Below are positions 14,655 through 22,917 of a stretch of DNA of 39,266 bases, in pieces (position 1 is the first letter of the stretch; every line of letters begins with the position of its first letter). Under the pieces are notes generated by a model that saw only the letters and a program-made list of their open reading frames with translations, made no database searches and had not been told where the DNA came from. The translations under genes were made by a program, and so were the position numbers. The DNA lies in the NCBI GenBank assembly GCA_046728155.1, contig JBKPDY010000084.1, positions 1-39,266 on the forward strand, read 5' to 3'. Source of the stretch: CAWDLX01 sp046728155. Its GTDB lineage: Bacteria > Actinomycetota > Actinomycetes > Mycobacteriales > Micromonosporaceae.

Positions 14655-16561
14655 CCTACCACCACGGCGAGGACGGTCCCCGCCTCGACCTGCTCGCCGT
14701 CGCGCACCCGCAGCTGCGTCACGACGCCGGGCTCCGGGGCGTACACCGGGTGCTCGAGCTTCATCGCCTCGAGGGTGAGCAGCAGGTCACCGGCGGCCAC
14801 TCGTTCACCTTCGGTCACCGCGACCCGGCCGACCGCGCCGGGCATCGGCGCCACCAGCGAGCCGGCCGGACGTTCGGCCCCGGGTTCGGGCAGCCGTGGC
14901 CGCTCGGTCAGCGCCACACCGCCACGGTCACTGTCCACATAGGTCACTCCGGCAGCCCTGTGGATGGCGAACGTACGGGTGAGTCCGTCGACCTCGAGCA
15001 CCACGTGCTCCGCGCCGGCGCTGACCAGCGTCACGTCGCCGTCGGCCAGCCCACCGTCGCGGTCGAGCCGGTAGGTCACCTCGACTGGGCCCCAGGCTGC
15101 CTCGAAGCGCTGCCGTTGCGGCGTCGAAGCGACGTTGCGCCAACCGGCGGGCAGAGCGCCCCAGATCGAGTCCCGACGGCGCCCAACTGCTGCGGCGAGC
15201 GCGGCCGCAAGGGCCACCAACCGCCGTTCCTCCACATCGGATACCAGTGGCTCGAAGACCTCCGGATGCCGGGCCAGATAGGCGGTGTCGGTCCCCCCGG
15301 CGAGGAACTCGGGCTCCTCCAGGACGCGGACCAGGAGATCGCGGTTGGTCCTGACGCCGTGCAGCCGGGCGCGGGTGAGCGAAGCGGCCAGGAGCCGGGC
15401 CGCCTCGTTCCGGGTGGGCGCGTGAGCGATCACCTTCGCCAACATCGAGTCGTAGTGGGGGGTGACTATCGAACCCGTCTCGACGCCGGCGTCGACCCGT
15501 ACGCTCGATGTGTCCACTGTGAACTCGTGCAGCAACCCGGTCGATGGCCGCCAGTCCTGGGCCGGGTCCTCGGCATAGAGGCGGGCCTCGATGGCGTGTC
15601 CGGATGCCGGAGGAGGTGTCGAGAACGGCAGGCGGCCGCCCTGAGCCACGTCCAGTTGCAGCCGCACCAGGTCCAGTCCGGTGACGCACTCGGTGACCGG
15701 ATGCTCCACCTGCAGCCGGGTATTCATCTCGAGGAAGAAGAATTCGTCGTCGGCCGCCAGCAGGAACTCCACCGTTCCGGCTCCGACGTACCCGACCGCC
15801 TGCGCGGCAGTCTGAGCGGTGGCGAAAAGCCGTTCCCGAAGGGACGCGCCGACGGCCGGCGAGGGAGTCTCCTCGATGATCTTCTGGTGACGCCGCTGGA
15901 TGGAGCACTCCCGCTCGCCAAGGGCAACCACCGTGCCGTTGGTGTCCGCGAGGATCTGCACCTCGACATGGCGTCCGGTCTCGATGAACCGCTCGCCGAA
16001 GACGGTGTCGTCCCCGAAGGCGACGGCCGCCTCGCGCCGGGCGGCCGCCAGGGCGGCCGGCAGCTCGGCCATCTCCCGCACGATCCGCATGCCGCGTCCG
16101 CCGCCGCCAGCGGATGCCTTGAGCAGCACGGGAAACGCCTCGATCTGCTCCGGTTCGGTCCACGTCGGCAGCGTGGGTACCCCGGCCTTCACCATGAGCG
16201 CCTTCGCCTCCACTTTGGACCCCATCGCCGCGATGGCCGCCGGCGGTGGGCCGACCCAGGTCAGGCCGGCGTCGATGACGGCTTCGGCGAACCCCGGGTT
16301 CTCGGCCAGGAAGCCGTAGCCGGGATGGACGGCGTCGGCCCCGCTGGTGCGGGCGGCGGCGACGATGAGGTCACCGCGCAGATACGTCTCGGCGGGAGAC
16401 GATCCCGTCAGTCGTACGGCCGAATCCGCTTCCCGTACGTGCGGAGCGCCCGCGTCTGCGTCCGAGTAGATCGCGACCGTGGCGACGCCCATCCGCCGGC
16501 ACGTAGCGAAGATCCGCCGGGCGATCTCACCCCGGTTTGCGACGAGGAGTCTGCGGATCAT
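14540..16561 (-). CDS. Acyl-CoA carboxylase alpha subunit (biotin carboxylase plus biotin carrier)
   Basis: 673-aa subunit that carboxylates biotin with ATP and bicarbonate. It has an N-terminal biotin carboxylase domain (LLVANRGEIARRI; HPGYGFLAEN; the ATP-grasp glycine loop SAGGGGRGM; EMNTRLQVEH). A linker domain follows, then a C-terminal biotinyl domain with EAMKLEH, where Lys601 is the biotinylation site. Architecture and length match methylcrotonyl-, geranyl- or propionyl-CoA carboxylases. Start ATG is 3 nt after the beta subunit stop. The last 37 residues, from EPTASEHR on, are not part of the fold: they are encoded by dispersed repeat copy B and extend the protein beyond the biotinyl domain. 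Confidence 0.9.
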   Translation of the reverse strand: MIRRLLVANRGEIARRIFATCRRMGVATVAIYSDADAGAPHVREADSAVRLTGSSPAETYLRGDLIVAAARTSGADAVHPGYGFLAENPGFAEAVIDAGLTWVGPPPAAIAAMGSKVEAKALMVKAGVPTLPTWTEPEQIEAFPVLLKASAGGGGRGMRIVREMAELPAALAAARREAAVAFGDDTVFGERFIETGRHVEVQILADTNGTVVALGERECSIQRRHQKIIEETPSPAVGASLRERLFATAQTAAQAVGYVGAGTVEFLLAADDEFFFLEMNTRLQVEHPVTECVTGLDLVRLQLDVAQGGRLPFSTPPPASGHAIEARLYAEDPAQDWRPSTGLLHEFTVDTSSVRVDAGVETGSIVTPHYDSMLAKVIAHAPTRNEAARLLAASLTRARLHGVRTNRDLLVRVLEEPEFLAGGTDTAYLARHPEVFEPLVSDVEERRLVALAAALAAAVGRRRDSIWGALPAGWRNVASTPQRQRFEAAWGPVEVTYRLDRDGGLADGDVTLVSAGAEHVVLEVDGLTRTFAIHRAAGVTYVDSDRGGVALTERPRLPEPGAERPAGSLVAPMPGAVGRVAVTEGERVAAGDLLLTLEAMKLEHPVYAPEPGVVTQLRVRDGEQVEAGTVLAVVVGEPTASEHRRAGRPEPGSPAEPWSEAEQQRSERGGEQA

Positions 16562-16564
16562 CGC

Positions 16565-18175
16565 TTACATCCGGAAGACGCCGAAGGCGGGCCGTACGGC
16601 ATGATCGGGAGTCCCCCGGGAGACCAGCCACAGGCACAGGCCGAGCACGGTACGGGTATCGCGCGGGTCGATCACACCGTCGTCGTAGAGCCGGCCGGAC
16701 ATGGCCATCGCGGTCGACTCCTCCTCGATCCGCTGCTCCACGGCCGCCCGCATGGCGGCGTCGCTCTCCTCGTCGTACGGTCCACCCTTCGCCTGCGCCG
16801 CTCGTCTGGCCACAATGGAGAGTACGCCCGCGAGTTGCTGCGGGCCCATCACCGCCGACTTGGCATTGGGCCACGCGAACAGGAACCGGGGGTCGTAGGC
16901 GCGGCCGCACATGCCGTAGTTGCCGGCGCCGTACGAGGCTCCGATGTTGAGGGTCAGGTGCGGGACCTGGGAGTTGGCGACCGCGTTGACCATCAGGGCG
17001 CCGTGCTTGATGATGCCGCCCTGCTCGTACCGCGTGCCGACCATGTATCCGGTCGTGTTCTGGAGGAACAGCAACGGGATGCTGGCGGCGTTGGCCAGCT
17101 GGATGAACTGGGCCGCCTTCTGCGCCTCCTCCGAGAAGAGGACGCCGCGCGCATTGGCGAGCACCCCGATCGGATGGCCGAAGACGCTCGCCCAACCGGT
17201 CACCAGAGCCGTGCCGTACGCCGGCTTGAACTCGTCGAACTCGGAGCCGTCGACGACGCGGGCGAGCACCTCACGTGGGTCGTACGGCACACGCAGATCC
17301 GCGCTGGCCACACCGAGCAGCTCGTCCTGGGGGTAGAGCGGCGGCGGGGCCTGCGCGTCGGGCGGCGTGCCGGATGTCGCCGCGCTCGGCCCGACCCGGG
17401 CGATGACCTGGCGGGCGAGTCGCAGCGCGTCGAGCTCGTCGGCGGCGACGAAGTCAGCAAGGCCGGACATGGTGGCGTGCATGGTCGCACCGCCGAGGCT
17501 CTCGTCGTCCGTCTCCTCGCCGGTGGCCATCTTCACCAGGGGTGGTCCGCCCAGATAGACGGCGGCCCGGTTCCTGACCAGGATCGTGTAGTCGGACATC
17601 CCCGGCACGTAGGCGCCGCCGGCGGTGGCGTTACCGAAGACGACGGCAATCGTCGGGATGCCGGCAGCGGAGAGGCGGGTCAGATCGCGAAAAGCCCGGC
17701 CGCCGGGTACGAAGATCTCCGCCTGGGTCGGCAGATCGGCCCCGCCGGACTCGACCAGGTTCACCATCGGCAGCCGGTTGGCCCGCGCGATGTCGTGCGC
17801 CCGTTGGGTCTTCTTCAACGTGCTGGGGTTGACCGTCCCGCCGCGAACGGTCGGATCGTTCGCAATGATCACGCAAGGCGTGCCGGACACGATGCCGATC
17901 CCGGTGACCACGCTGGCCCCGACCGGAAAGTCGGTACCGTACGCGGCGACCGGCATCAGTTCGAGGAACGGCGAGTCGGGGTCGACCAGGAGCTCGATGC
18001 GCTCCCGGGCCAGGAGTTTGCCACGGTCGTGGTGGCGTTTGACGTACCGCTCACCGCCGCCCGCGACGGCCTGGGCGAGCGCGGCGTCGAGCTCGGCCAG
18101 GCGCTCCCCCATGGCCGCGGCGTTCGACGCGAACTCAGGTGACCGGGCGTCCAACTGGCTATGCAGCACCGGCAT
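16565..18175 (-). CDS. Acyl-CoA carboxylase beta subunit (methylcrotonyl/geranyl-CoA carboxylase type)
   Basis: 536-aa carboxyltransferase that moves CO2 from biotin to an acyl-CoA. The block STLKKTQRAHDIARANRLP, VNLVESGGADLPTQ and VFGNATAGGAYVPGMSDY are typical of the MccB/LiuB/AtuC branch rather than propionyl-CoA carboxylase. A second crotonase-like half carries NTTGYMVGTRYEQGGIIKHGA and SYGAGNYGMCGRAYDPRF. Its start overlaps the upstream dehydrogenase by 17 bp and its stop lies 3 bp before the alpha subunit start, so the holoenzyme subunits are co-translated. With the AtuA-like and dehydrogenase neighbours, the substrate is probably a branched enoyl-CoA from leucine or an acyclic terpenoid. 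Confidence 0.9.
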   Translation of the reverse strand: MPVLHSQLDARSPEFASNAAAMGERLAELDAALAQAVAGGGERYVKRHHDRGKLLARERIELLVDPDSPFLELMPVAAYGTDFPVGASVVTGIGIVSGTPCVIIANDPTVRGGTVNPSTLKKTQRAHDIARANRLPMVNLVESGGADLPTQAEIFVPGGRAFRDLTRLSAAGIPTIAVVFGNATAGGAYVPGMSDYTILVRNRAAVYLGGPPLVKMATGEETDDESLGGATMHATMSGLADFVAADELDALRLARQVIARVGPSAATSGTPPDAQAPPPLYPQDELLGVASADLRVPYDPREVLARVVDGSEFDEFKPAYGTALVTGWASVFGHPIGVLANARGVLFSEEAQKAAQFIQLANAASIPLLFLQNTTGYMVGTRYEQGGIIKHGALMVNAVANSQVPHLTLNIGASYGAGNYGMCGRAYDPRFLFAWPNAKSAVMGPQQLAGVLSIVARRAAQAKGGPYDEESDAAMRAAVEQRIEEESTAMAMSGRLYDDGVIDPRDTRTVLGLCLWLVSRGTPDHAVRPAFGVFRM

Positions 18176-19289
18176 CGAGCAGACCCTTCGCGATGATCTC
18201 GTTCATGATCTCGGTCGTCCCGCCGCCGATTCCCATGACGCGTGAATCCCGGTAGTGCCGCTCCACTTCGGAGTCACGCAGGTAACCGGCGCCGCCGTGC
18301 AACTGGACCGCGCCGTCGACGACATCGTCGCAAGCGGCGGTGGCCGTGTTCTTCGCCATCGCCACCTCGGCCGGGCTCAGCTCGTCGCCGGCCTGCAGCC
18401 GCTTCATGAGCGACCACACGTAGGTACGGGCGACCGTGGTGAGGCGGGCCATCTCGGCGAGTCGATGCCGGACCACCTGCCGGCTGCTGACCGGCGCACC
18501 GAAGGTCTCGCGGTCGCGACACCAGCGCACAGTCAGGTCGATGCAGCGTTGCGCGGCGGCGCAGGCCTGGTTGGCCATCGAGATCCGCTCGCTGGCGAAG
18601 TGTTGCATGATCTGCCGGAAGCCGGTCCCCTCCGCGCCGACGAGCTTGCTGGCGGGAACGCGAACGTCCACGAATGACAGTTCCGCGGTGTCGGAGCAGT
18701 GCCAGCCGAGCTTGCGCAAAGGTGGGCCGACCCGCAGGCCGGCCAGGCCTTTGTCGATGACGACCAGGGATATGCCGCCGCGACCCGGCCCACCCGTGCG
18801 CACCGCCGCAGTGATGAAATCCGCCCGAACCGCGCTGGTGATGTACGTCTTGGCACCGTTGACGACGTAGTGGTCGCCGTCGCGGCGGGCCGTGGTGCGA
18901 ATGGCCGCCACGTCAGAGCCGCCTGCGGGCTCGGTCACCGCGAGGCAGCCGATCAGCTCCCCGGCCAGCGTCGGCCGCGCGTAGGTCTCGATGAGATCCT
19001 TCTGGCCGCTCGCTTCGATGTGGGGCAGTGCGATGCCGTGCGTGAAGAGGGCGGCGATGAGACCGGTGGAGCCGCCGGAGAGGATGATCTGCTCGGTGAC
19101 GGTCGCGGCGTCGAGGACATCTCCGCCTGACCCGCCGACCGCCTGGGAGTGGCCGATGCCCAGCAGTCCGATGGCCGCCGCCTTCTTGTGCAGTTCCCGG
19201 GGAATCTGGCCGGCATCCTCCCATGTGGACAGATTCGGCTGGATCTCCCGTGCAGTGAACTGGTGTGCCAGTTCCCGAAGCGGGGTCAC
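18159..19289 (-). CDS. Acyl-CoA dehydrogenase
   Basis: 376-aa FAD acyl-CoA dehydrogenase with more canonical motifs than the one at 13363: LAVTEPAGGSDVAAI (substrate/FAD contacts), the VVNGAKTYIT strand, QLHGGAGYLRDSEVERHYRD, and MGIGGGTTEIMNEII carrying the usual catalytic-region glutamate. GTG at 19289 overlaps the AtuA-like stop (GTGA) and follows GGAGGT by 7 nt, which fixes the start. It acts beside the MCC/GCC-type carboxylase, as isovaleryl- or citronellyl-CoA dehydrogenases do in leucine and terpene catabolic operons. The exact substrate cannot be read from sequence. Confidence 0.9.
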   Translation of the reverse strand: MTPLRELAHQFTAREIQPNLSTWEDAGQIPRELHKKAAAIGLLGIGHSQAVGGSGGDVLDAATVTEQIILSGGSTGLIAALFTHGIALPHIEASGQKDLIETYARPTLAGELIGCLAVTEPAGGSDVAAIRTTARRDGDHYVVNGAKTYITSAVRADFITAAVRTGGPGRGGISLVVIDKGLAGLRVGPPLRKLGWHCSDTAELSFVDVRVPASKLVGAEGTGFRQIMQHFASERISMANQACAAAQRCIDLTVRWCRDRETFGAPVSSRQVVRHRLAEMARLTTVARTYVWSLMKRLQAGDELSPAEVAMAKNTATAACDDVVDGAVQLHGGAGYLRDSEVERHYRDSRVMGIGGGTTEIMNEIIAKGLLDAGAA

Positions 19290-20950
19290 AGCAGCACCTC
19301 CGGGATATCGACGTGGCGCGAACGCAGCCACTCGCCGAGCGCCTTCGCCTGCGGGTCGAACCTGGTCGACGCCGCGACGCCGCGTCCGAGGAGGCCATGG
19401 ACGACAAAGTTCAGCGCGAGCAGGTTGGGCAGCTCGAAACGGTCGACAGTCAGAGGAGCACACTCCGGAAGCAGCTCCTTCAGCCGGTCGACGGTGAGAA
19501 AGGCGCGCAGCCAGGTGTAGGTTTCGGCGGTGCGGGCCCAGACGCCGAGGTTGGCGTCGCCGCCCTTGTCGCCGGAGCGGGCGCCGATGACCGTCCCCAG
19601 TGGAGCCGTTTGGGTGGCTGCGGGGTCGAGGGCAGCTGTCGCGGACGATCGGGCACCGGGTCGGTGCTCCGTGAACGTGGTCGGTGGCGGGATCGTCCGA
19701 CGGGTGCCGTCGGGCAGAACCGCGGTGTGGTCCACATCGGACTGCGGGATGAACTCGTCCGAGAACACACCGTACGGGCTGGCGTCTCCGGGCTGCGTCG
19801 TGAGCGTGCAGCCCGGGTACGACGCCAGGGCCAGTTCGACCGCCGCCTGGGAGAAGGTCCGCCCGGCCCGGGCACTGTCGTTGTCGTGCATGTGGACCGT
19901 CAGCAGCGCGCTGGCGGCCTCCTCGGTCGTCGCATCCGTATGGTCGGTGCGGGCCAGCCGCCAGGTGAGGCCGCGGGTCCCGACCGCCGCCTCCAGCTGC
20001 TCCCGCACCAGCGCCGCCTTCGCCTCGATGTCGAGTCCACACAGGACAAACGTCATGGTGTTACGGAAGCCGCCGAGGGTGTTGATGCCGACCTTCAGCG
20101 TCGGCGGTGGCGGCGCGCCTTCGACGCCGCTGACCGCGACCCGGTCCGGAGCCTGCTGCCGTAGGAGGATCGAGTCGAACCGCGCGATCACGTCAGGCCC
20201 GAGGTAGTCGGGGCCGCCGATCTCGTACAGCAGTTGCGCGGTGACGGTGTCCACGGTGACCGCGCCACCGGTGCCGGGGTGCTTGGTGATCACGCACGAA
20301 CCGCCGGGCTCGACCTCAGCGATGGGGAACCCGGGCCGGCGCGCCTGATCGGAAAGCTCGGTGAAGAAGGAGAAGTTGCCGCCGGTGGCCTGGGCGCCGC
20401 ATTCGATGATGTGCCCGGCCACGGTGGCGCCGGCGAGTGCGTTCAGGTCGCTGTGCTCCCAACCGAACCGAGCGATGGCGGGACCGACCACAAGGGACGC
20501 GTCCGTGACCCGCCCGGTCACCACGATGTCCGCCCCGCCGCGCAGGCACTCCGCGATTCCGAACCCGCCGAGATACGCATTCGCGGTAAGTGCGCCCGGC
20601 CGCTCGATCGAGTCACCCACGACGTGTGCGACCCGGACACTCAGGTTCTGCTCGGTGGCGAGCTCGCCTACGGCCGCGGCGAGGCCGGCCGGGTTGAGCC
20701 CGCCCGCGTTGGCCACGATCTTCACGCCGCGGTCGACGGCGAGGCGCAGGCAGTCGCGCATCTGCCGGAGGAACGTGCGGGCGTATCCGAGCGACGGATC
20801 GCGCACGCGGTCCCGGCCCAGGATCAGCATGGTGAGCTCCGCGAGGTAGTCGCCGGTCAGGACGTCGAGCGGTCCGCCCGTGAGCATCTCCTCCCACGCG
20901 GCGTACCGGTCGCCGTAGAAGCCCGAGGCGTTCCCGACGCGAAGCGTCAT
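19286..20950 (-). CDS. AtuA-like (DUF1446) acyclic terpene utilization family protein
   Basis: 554-aa protein. The first about 440 residues show the DUF1446/AtuA core: RVGNASGFYGDRYAAW, IVANAGGLNPAGLA, the glycine-rich ADIVVTGRVTDASLV and ECGAQATGGNFSFF. The last about 110 residues form the AtuA-like C-terminal domain (VIGARSGDKGGDANLGVWAR). AtuA is needed for citronellol/geraniol growth in Pseudomonas, but its reaction is unproven, so only a pathway role is claimed. ATG at 20950 overlaps the TIGR03084 stop (ATGA). Actinobacteria often pair this family with MCC/GCC-type carboxylases and acyl-CoA dehydrogenases, as here. Confidence 0.85.
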   Translation of the reverse strand: MTLRVGNASGFYGDRYAAWEEMLTGGPLDVLTGDYLAELTMLILGRDRVRDPSLGYARTFLRQMRDCLRLAVDRGVKIVANAGGLNPAGLAAAVGELATEQNLSVRVAHVVGDSIERPGALTANAYLGGFGIAECLRGGADIVVTGRVTDASLVVGPAIARFGWEHSDLNALAGATVAGHIIECGAQATGGNFSFFTELSDQARRPGFPIAEVEPGGSCVITKHPGTGGAVTVDTVTAQLLYEIGGPDYLGPDVIARFDSILLRQQAPDRVAVSGVEGAPPPPTLKVGINTLGGFRNTMTFVLCGLDIEAKAALVREQLEAAVGTRGLTWRLARTDHTDATTEEAASALLTVHMHDNDSARAGRTFSQAAVELALASYPGCTLTTQPGDASPYGVFSDEFIPQSDVDHTAVLPDGTRRTIPPPTTFTEHRPGARSSATAALDPAATQTAPLGTVIGARSGDKGGDANLGVWARTAETYTWLRAFLTVDRLKELLPECAPLTVDRFELPNLLALNFVVHGLLGRGVAASTRFDPQAKALGEWLRSRHVDIPEVLL

Positions 20951-21729
20951 GTGCGCGGCCCCCGACCGGCTCCCGGCGGGCCGGCGAAGGCCTGCGCGAT
21001 GTCCAGCCATTCGTCGGCGACCGGTCCGGTGGCGACCAGCAGGAGGTCGGCTCGGTGGCGGCGCTGGGTGACGCGCAGGCAGAAGTCCAGCGCCGGGCCG
21101 GTGACCGCCTCGGCCGCCTCCGCCGGGCCGAATGTCCACTGTGTACCATCAGGAGCGTCCAGCACGACCCGCACCGGCACCGTCGGCGCCGGACGGCCGT
21201 TTGCCAGGAACGAGTACCCCAGCGCCCGGTGGCCGAGGAACGCCACGTGTCGCAGACGCGCCGTCGGTTCGCGGGCGACCCCTATTGTCTCCGAGATGTC
21301 GAGCCCATGCGCCCAGGTCTCCATCAAACGGGCGCTGGCCAGCGACGTCGACGTCATCGCCGCGGCGTACCAGAGCACCCGGCGGCCCTCGGGTACGTTC
21401 GCGATCGCATCGGCCACCCGTACACGGCCGGTTCGCCAACGCCGGAGCAGGCTCGGCGGCTCTTCCAGGAACGCCCGGGCGCCATCATCCACAAAGGAGC
21501 CTGGCTTCTCTGCCGCGTGGGCGACGTTGGCCGCGAAGGCCTCCGGATCGGTGATCGCCAGGACCGTCGCGGCGTCGGTCCAGGCGAGGTGGGCGATCTG
21601 ATGCGCGATCGTCCAGCCGACGGCCGGTGTCTCCGCCTGCCAACGCTCGGCCGGCAGCTCGGCAACGAGACTGTCTACATCGGACGACTCCGCTCTCAGA
21701 TCGGCCAGTACGCCGGCGACGTGCACCAT
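20947..21729 (-). CDS. TIGR03084 family metal-binding protein (DinB/maleylpyruvate isomerase-like fold)
   Basis: 260-aa protein of an actinobacterial family related to DinB/MDMPI four-helix proteins. It has WTIAHQIAHLAW with His43 and His47, and a third histidine in METWAHGLDI near residue 138, the usual three-His metal site. The C-terminal domain with VRVVLDAPDGTQWTFG resembles the sterol-carrier-like half of MDMPI proteins. A thiol-dependent (mycothiol) transferase or isomerase role is possible but not shown. ATG at 21729 follows GAGGAG by 8 nt. It starts 11 bp after the tetR stop and overlaps the AtuA-like gene by 4 bp, so it belongs to the acyl-CoA operon. Confidence 0.83.
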   Translation of the reverse strand: MVHVAGVLADLRAESSDVDSLVAELPAERWQAETPAVGWTIAHQIAHLAWTDAATVLAITDPEAFAANVAHAAEKPGSFVDDGARAFLEEPPSLLRRWRTGRVRVADAIANVPEGRRVLWYAAAMTSTSLASARLMETWAHGLDISETIGVAREPTARLRHVAFLGHRALGYSFLANGRPAPTVPVRVVLDAPDGTQWTFGPAEAAEAVTGPALDFCLRVTQRRHRADLLLVATGPVADEWLDIAQAFAGPPGAGRGPRT

Positions 21730-21740
21730 CGACTTTCTCC

Positions 21741-22514
21741 TCAGCTGAGTTGGTCGACCAGTTGACGTTTCCAGGCGGCCAGGATGCCGTTGCGCCGGAC
21801 GGAGTCGTCGCCCAGCAGATTCGCCACGCCGAGCCCCCGGAGCAGGTCCAGCGTCGCCTGCACCGCGGGCCGGACCCCGGGACAGCGCTCGTCCGCGCCG
21901 AGGAGGTCGACCGCGAGCCGGTGCATCTCGCGGCCCACTCGCGCTTCCAGCGGTACCAACGCCTGCCGCAAATCGGGATCCGTGCGGGCGGCGACCCAGA
22001 GCTCGAGGGCCGCCACGAACAGGGGACCGGTGTACGACGCGACGAAGAGGTCGACCACCCGGTCCACCCGGCCGGCCGCCGGCTGCCCTCGGATGGCGGC
22101 CGCCTCCGCCCGGATCTCGCTCGCCCGTCGTTCGCAGAGGTGCTCCACCGCGGCCAGAACAAGTGCGGCCTTGGTCGGATAGTGGTGCAACTGCGCGCCA
22201 CGGGAGACGCCGGCCCGCTCCGCGACCACCGTCGTGGTCGTGCCGGACCAGCCGTGCTCGACCAGGCATTCGATCGTCGCGGCGAGCAGCCGCTGCTGGG
22301 TCGCCCGGCTCCGCTCCTGCTGGGGAGCACGACGGCGTCGGGTGGCGGGGCTGTTCGGCTGTGGGCTAGCTTCCGGCAGGGTCGTGCCGGTCGAACGCGG
22401 AGCCCGCTCGCGTTGTGGCGCCCGGTCGTGTTGTGGCGCCCGGTCGTGTTGTGGCGCCCGGTCCTGCTGCTCAGTCGCCTCAAGCGGGATCACGTGTTCA
22501 GCATCTGCCCTCAT
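21741..22514 (-). CDS. TetR/AcrR-family regulator heading the acyl-CoA catabolic operon
   Basis: 257 aa from ATG 22514. About 75 residues of polar, disordered sequence (with HDRAPQ repeats) precede a TetR helix-turn-helix: TQQRLLAATIECLVEHGWSGTTTTVVAERAGVSRGAQLHHYPTK. A helical ligand domain follows. It is first in a minus-strand operon whose genes overlap or nearly so, suggesting control of that operon and of itself, with an acyl-CoA as likely effector. The start is uncertain: a TTGACT-N17-GATGCT promoter-like pair overlaps ATG 22514 and would give a leaderless GTG at 22493 in the same frame. Confidence 0.82.
   Translation of the reverse strand: MRADAEHVIPLEATEQQDRAPQHDRAPQHDRAPQRERAPRSTGTTLPEASPQPNSPATRRRRAPQQERSRATQQRLLAATIECLVEHGWSGTTTTVVAERAGVSRGAQLHHYPTKAALVLAAVEHLCERRASEIRAEAAAIRGQPAAGRVDRVVDLFVASYTGPLFVAALELWVAARTDPDLRQALVPLEARVGREMHRLAVDLLGADERCPGVRPAVQATLDLLRGLGVANLLGDDSVRRNGILAAWKRQLVDQLS
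22412..22465 (-). repeat. Three 18-bp tandem units in the tetR 5' end
   Basis: Units of GTTGTGGCGCCCGGTCGT at 22412-22429, 22430-22447 and 22448-22465 (one mismatch in the last). Read in the tetR frame they give repeated six-residue units with HDRAPQ in the unstructured N-terminus. Confidence 0.85.
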
Positions 22515-22917
22515 AAACAAACAGTCAAGCCTGCTTTTTTTCCGGCCTACTCGAATGTGTCCACATATTGGGAGCGGAGCACAAGGTCGCCGTCGAGGCA
22601 TCAGAAGGGCGCCACGCGCGTCGTTTGTCGTACTGAAACACCGATCTTCGGCGGCCCATCCCGGGATGTGAGACGCAAACAACACTGTCACCGCGTTTCG
22701 GGAGTCGATCTCGTAACGGCCCCGGGACACCACGGTTCGCGATGCTGCAACAGGCTACTTACCCTTTCACCGCGGCAAGATCTGTTTCTTCCGCCAGAAT
22801 CTCAGGGAAACTGCACGATCTCGCGGAAGAAACGAATCACCGTTGGCCGCGGCAAGATCAGATGTTGGTTCGGAAGCCGGCTACGTGGAGACGCAAGCCC
22901 ACCGTTCGGGCACGCAG
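22515..22917. other. Intergenic region between crp and tetR
   Basis: About 400 bp without a credible gene. Next to tetR it is AT-rich (AAACAAACAGTCAAG, then a T7 run at 22534-22541) and probably holds the tetR promoter or operator. The right half carries the 60-bp palindromic element at 22778-22837, flanked by two copies of CCGCGGCAAGATC (22770-22782 and 22848-22860). Since crp ends at 22918 on the minus strand, that element also lies where its terminator would be. Confidence 0.5.
22778..22837 (-). repeat. 60-bp palindromic element, copy 1
   Basis: On the minus strand the left arm reads ATTCGTTTCTTCCGCGAGA (19 nt). A 23-nt loop follows, then the right arm GGCGGAAGAAACAGATCT (18 nt). Length, arm sizes and about 14 of 23 loop bases match the element at 35581-35640. 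The arms can form a long stem, so the transcript would fold into a strong hairpin. It may be a terminator-like or REP/MITE-like element. Confidence 0.75.

Noticed and set aside
14507..18142. Very long open frame (over 1200 codons) on the plus strand
   Set aside because: It is antisense to the two carboxylase subunits, lacks any recognisable domain and has the Arg/Gly/His-rich look of a GC-driven shadow frame.
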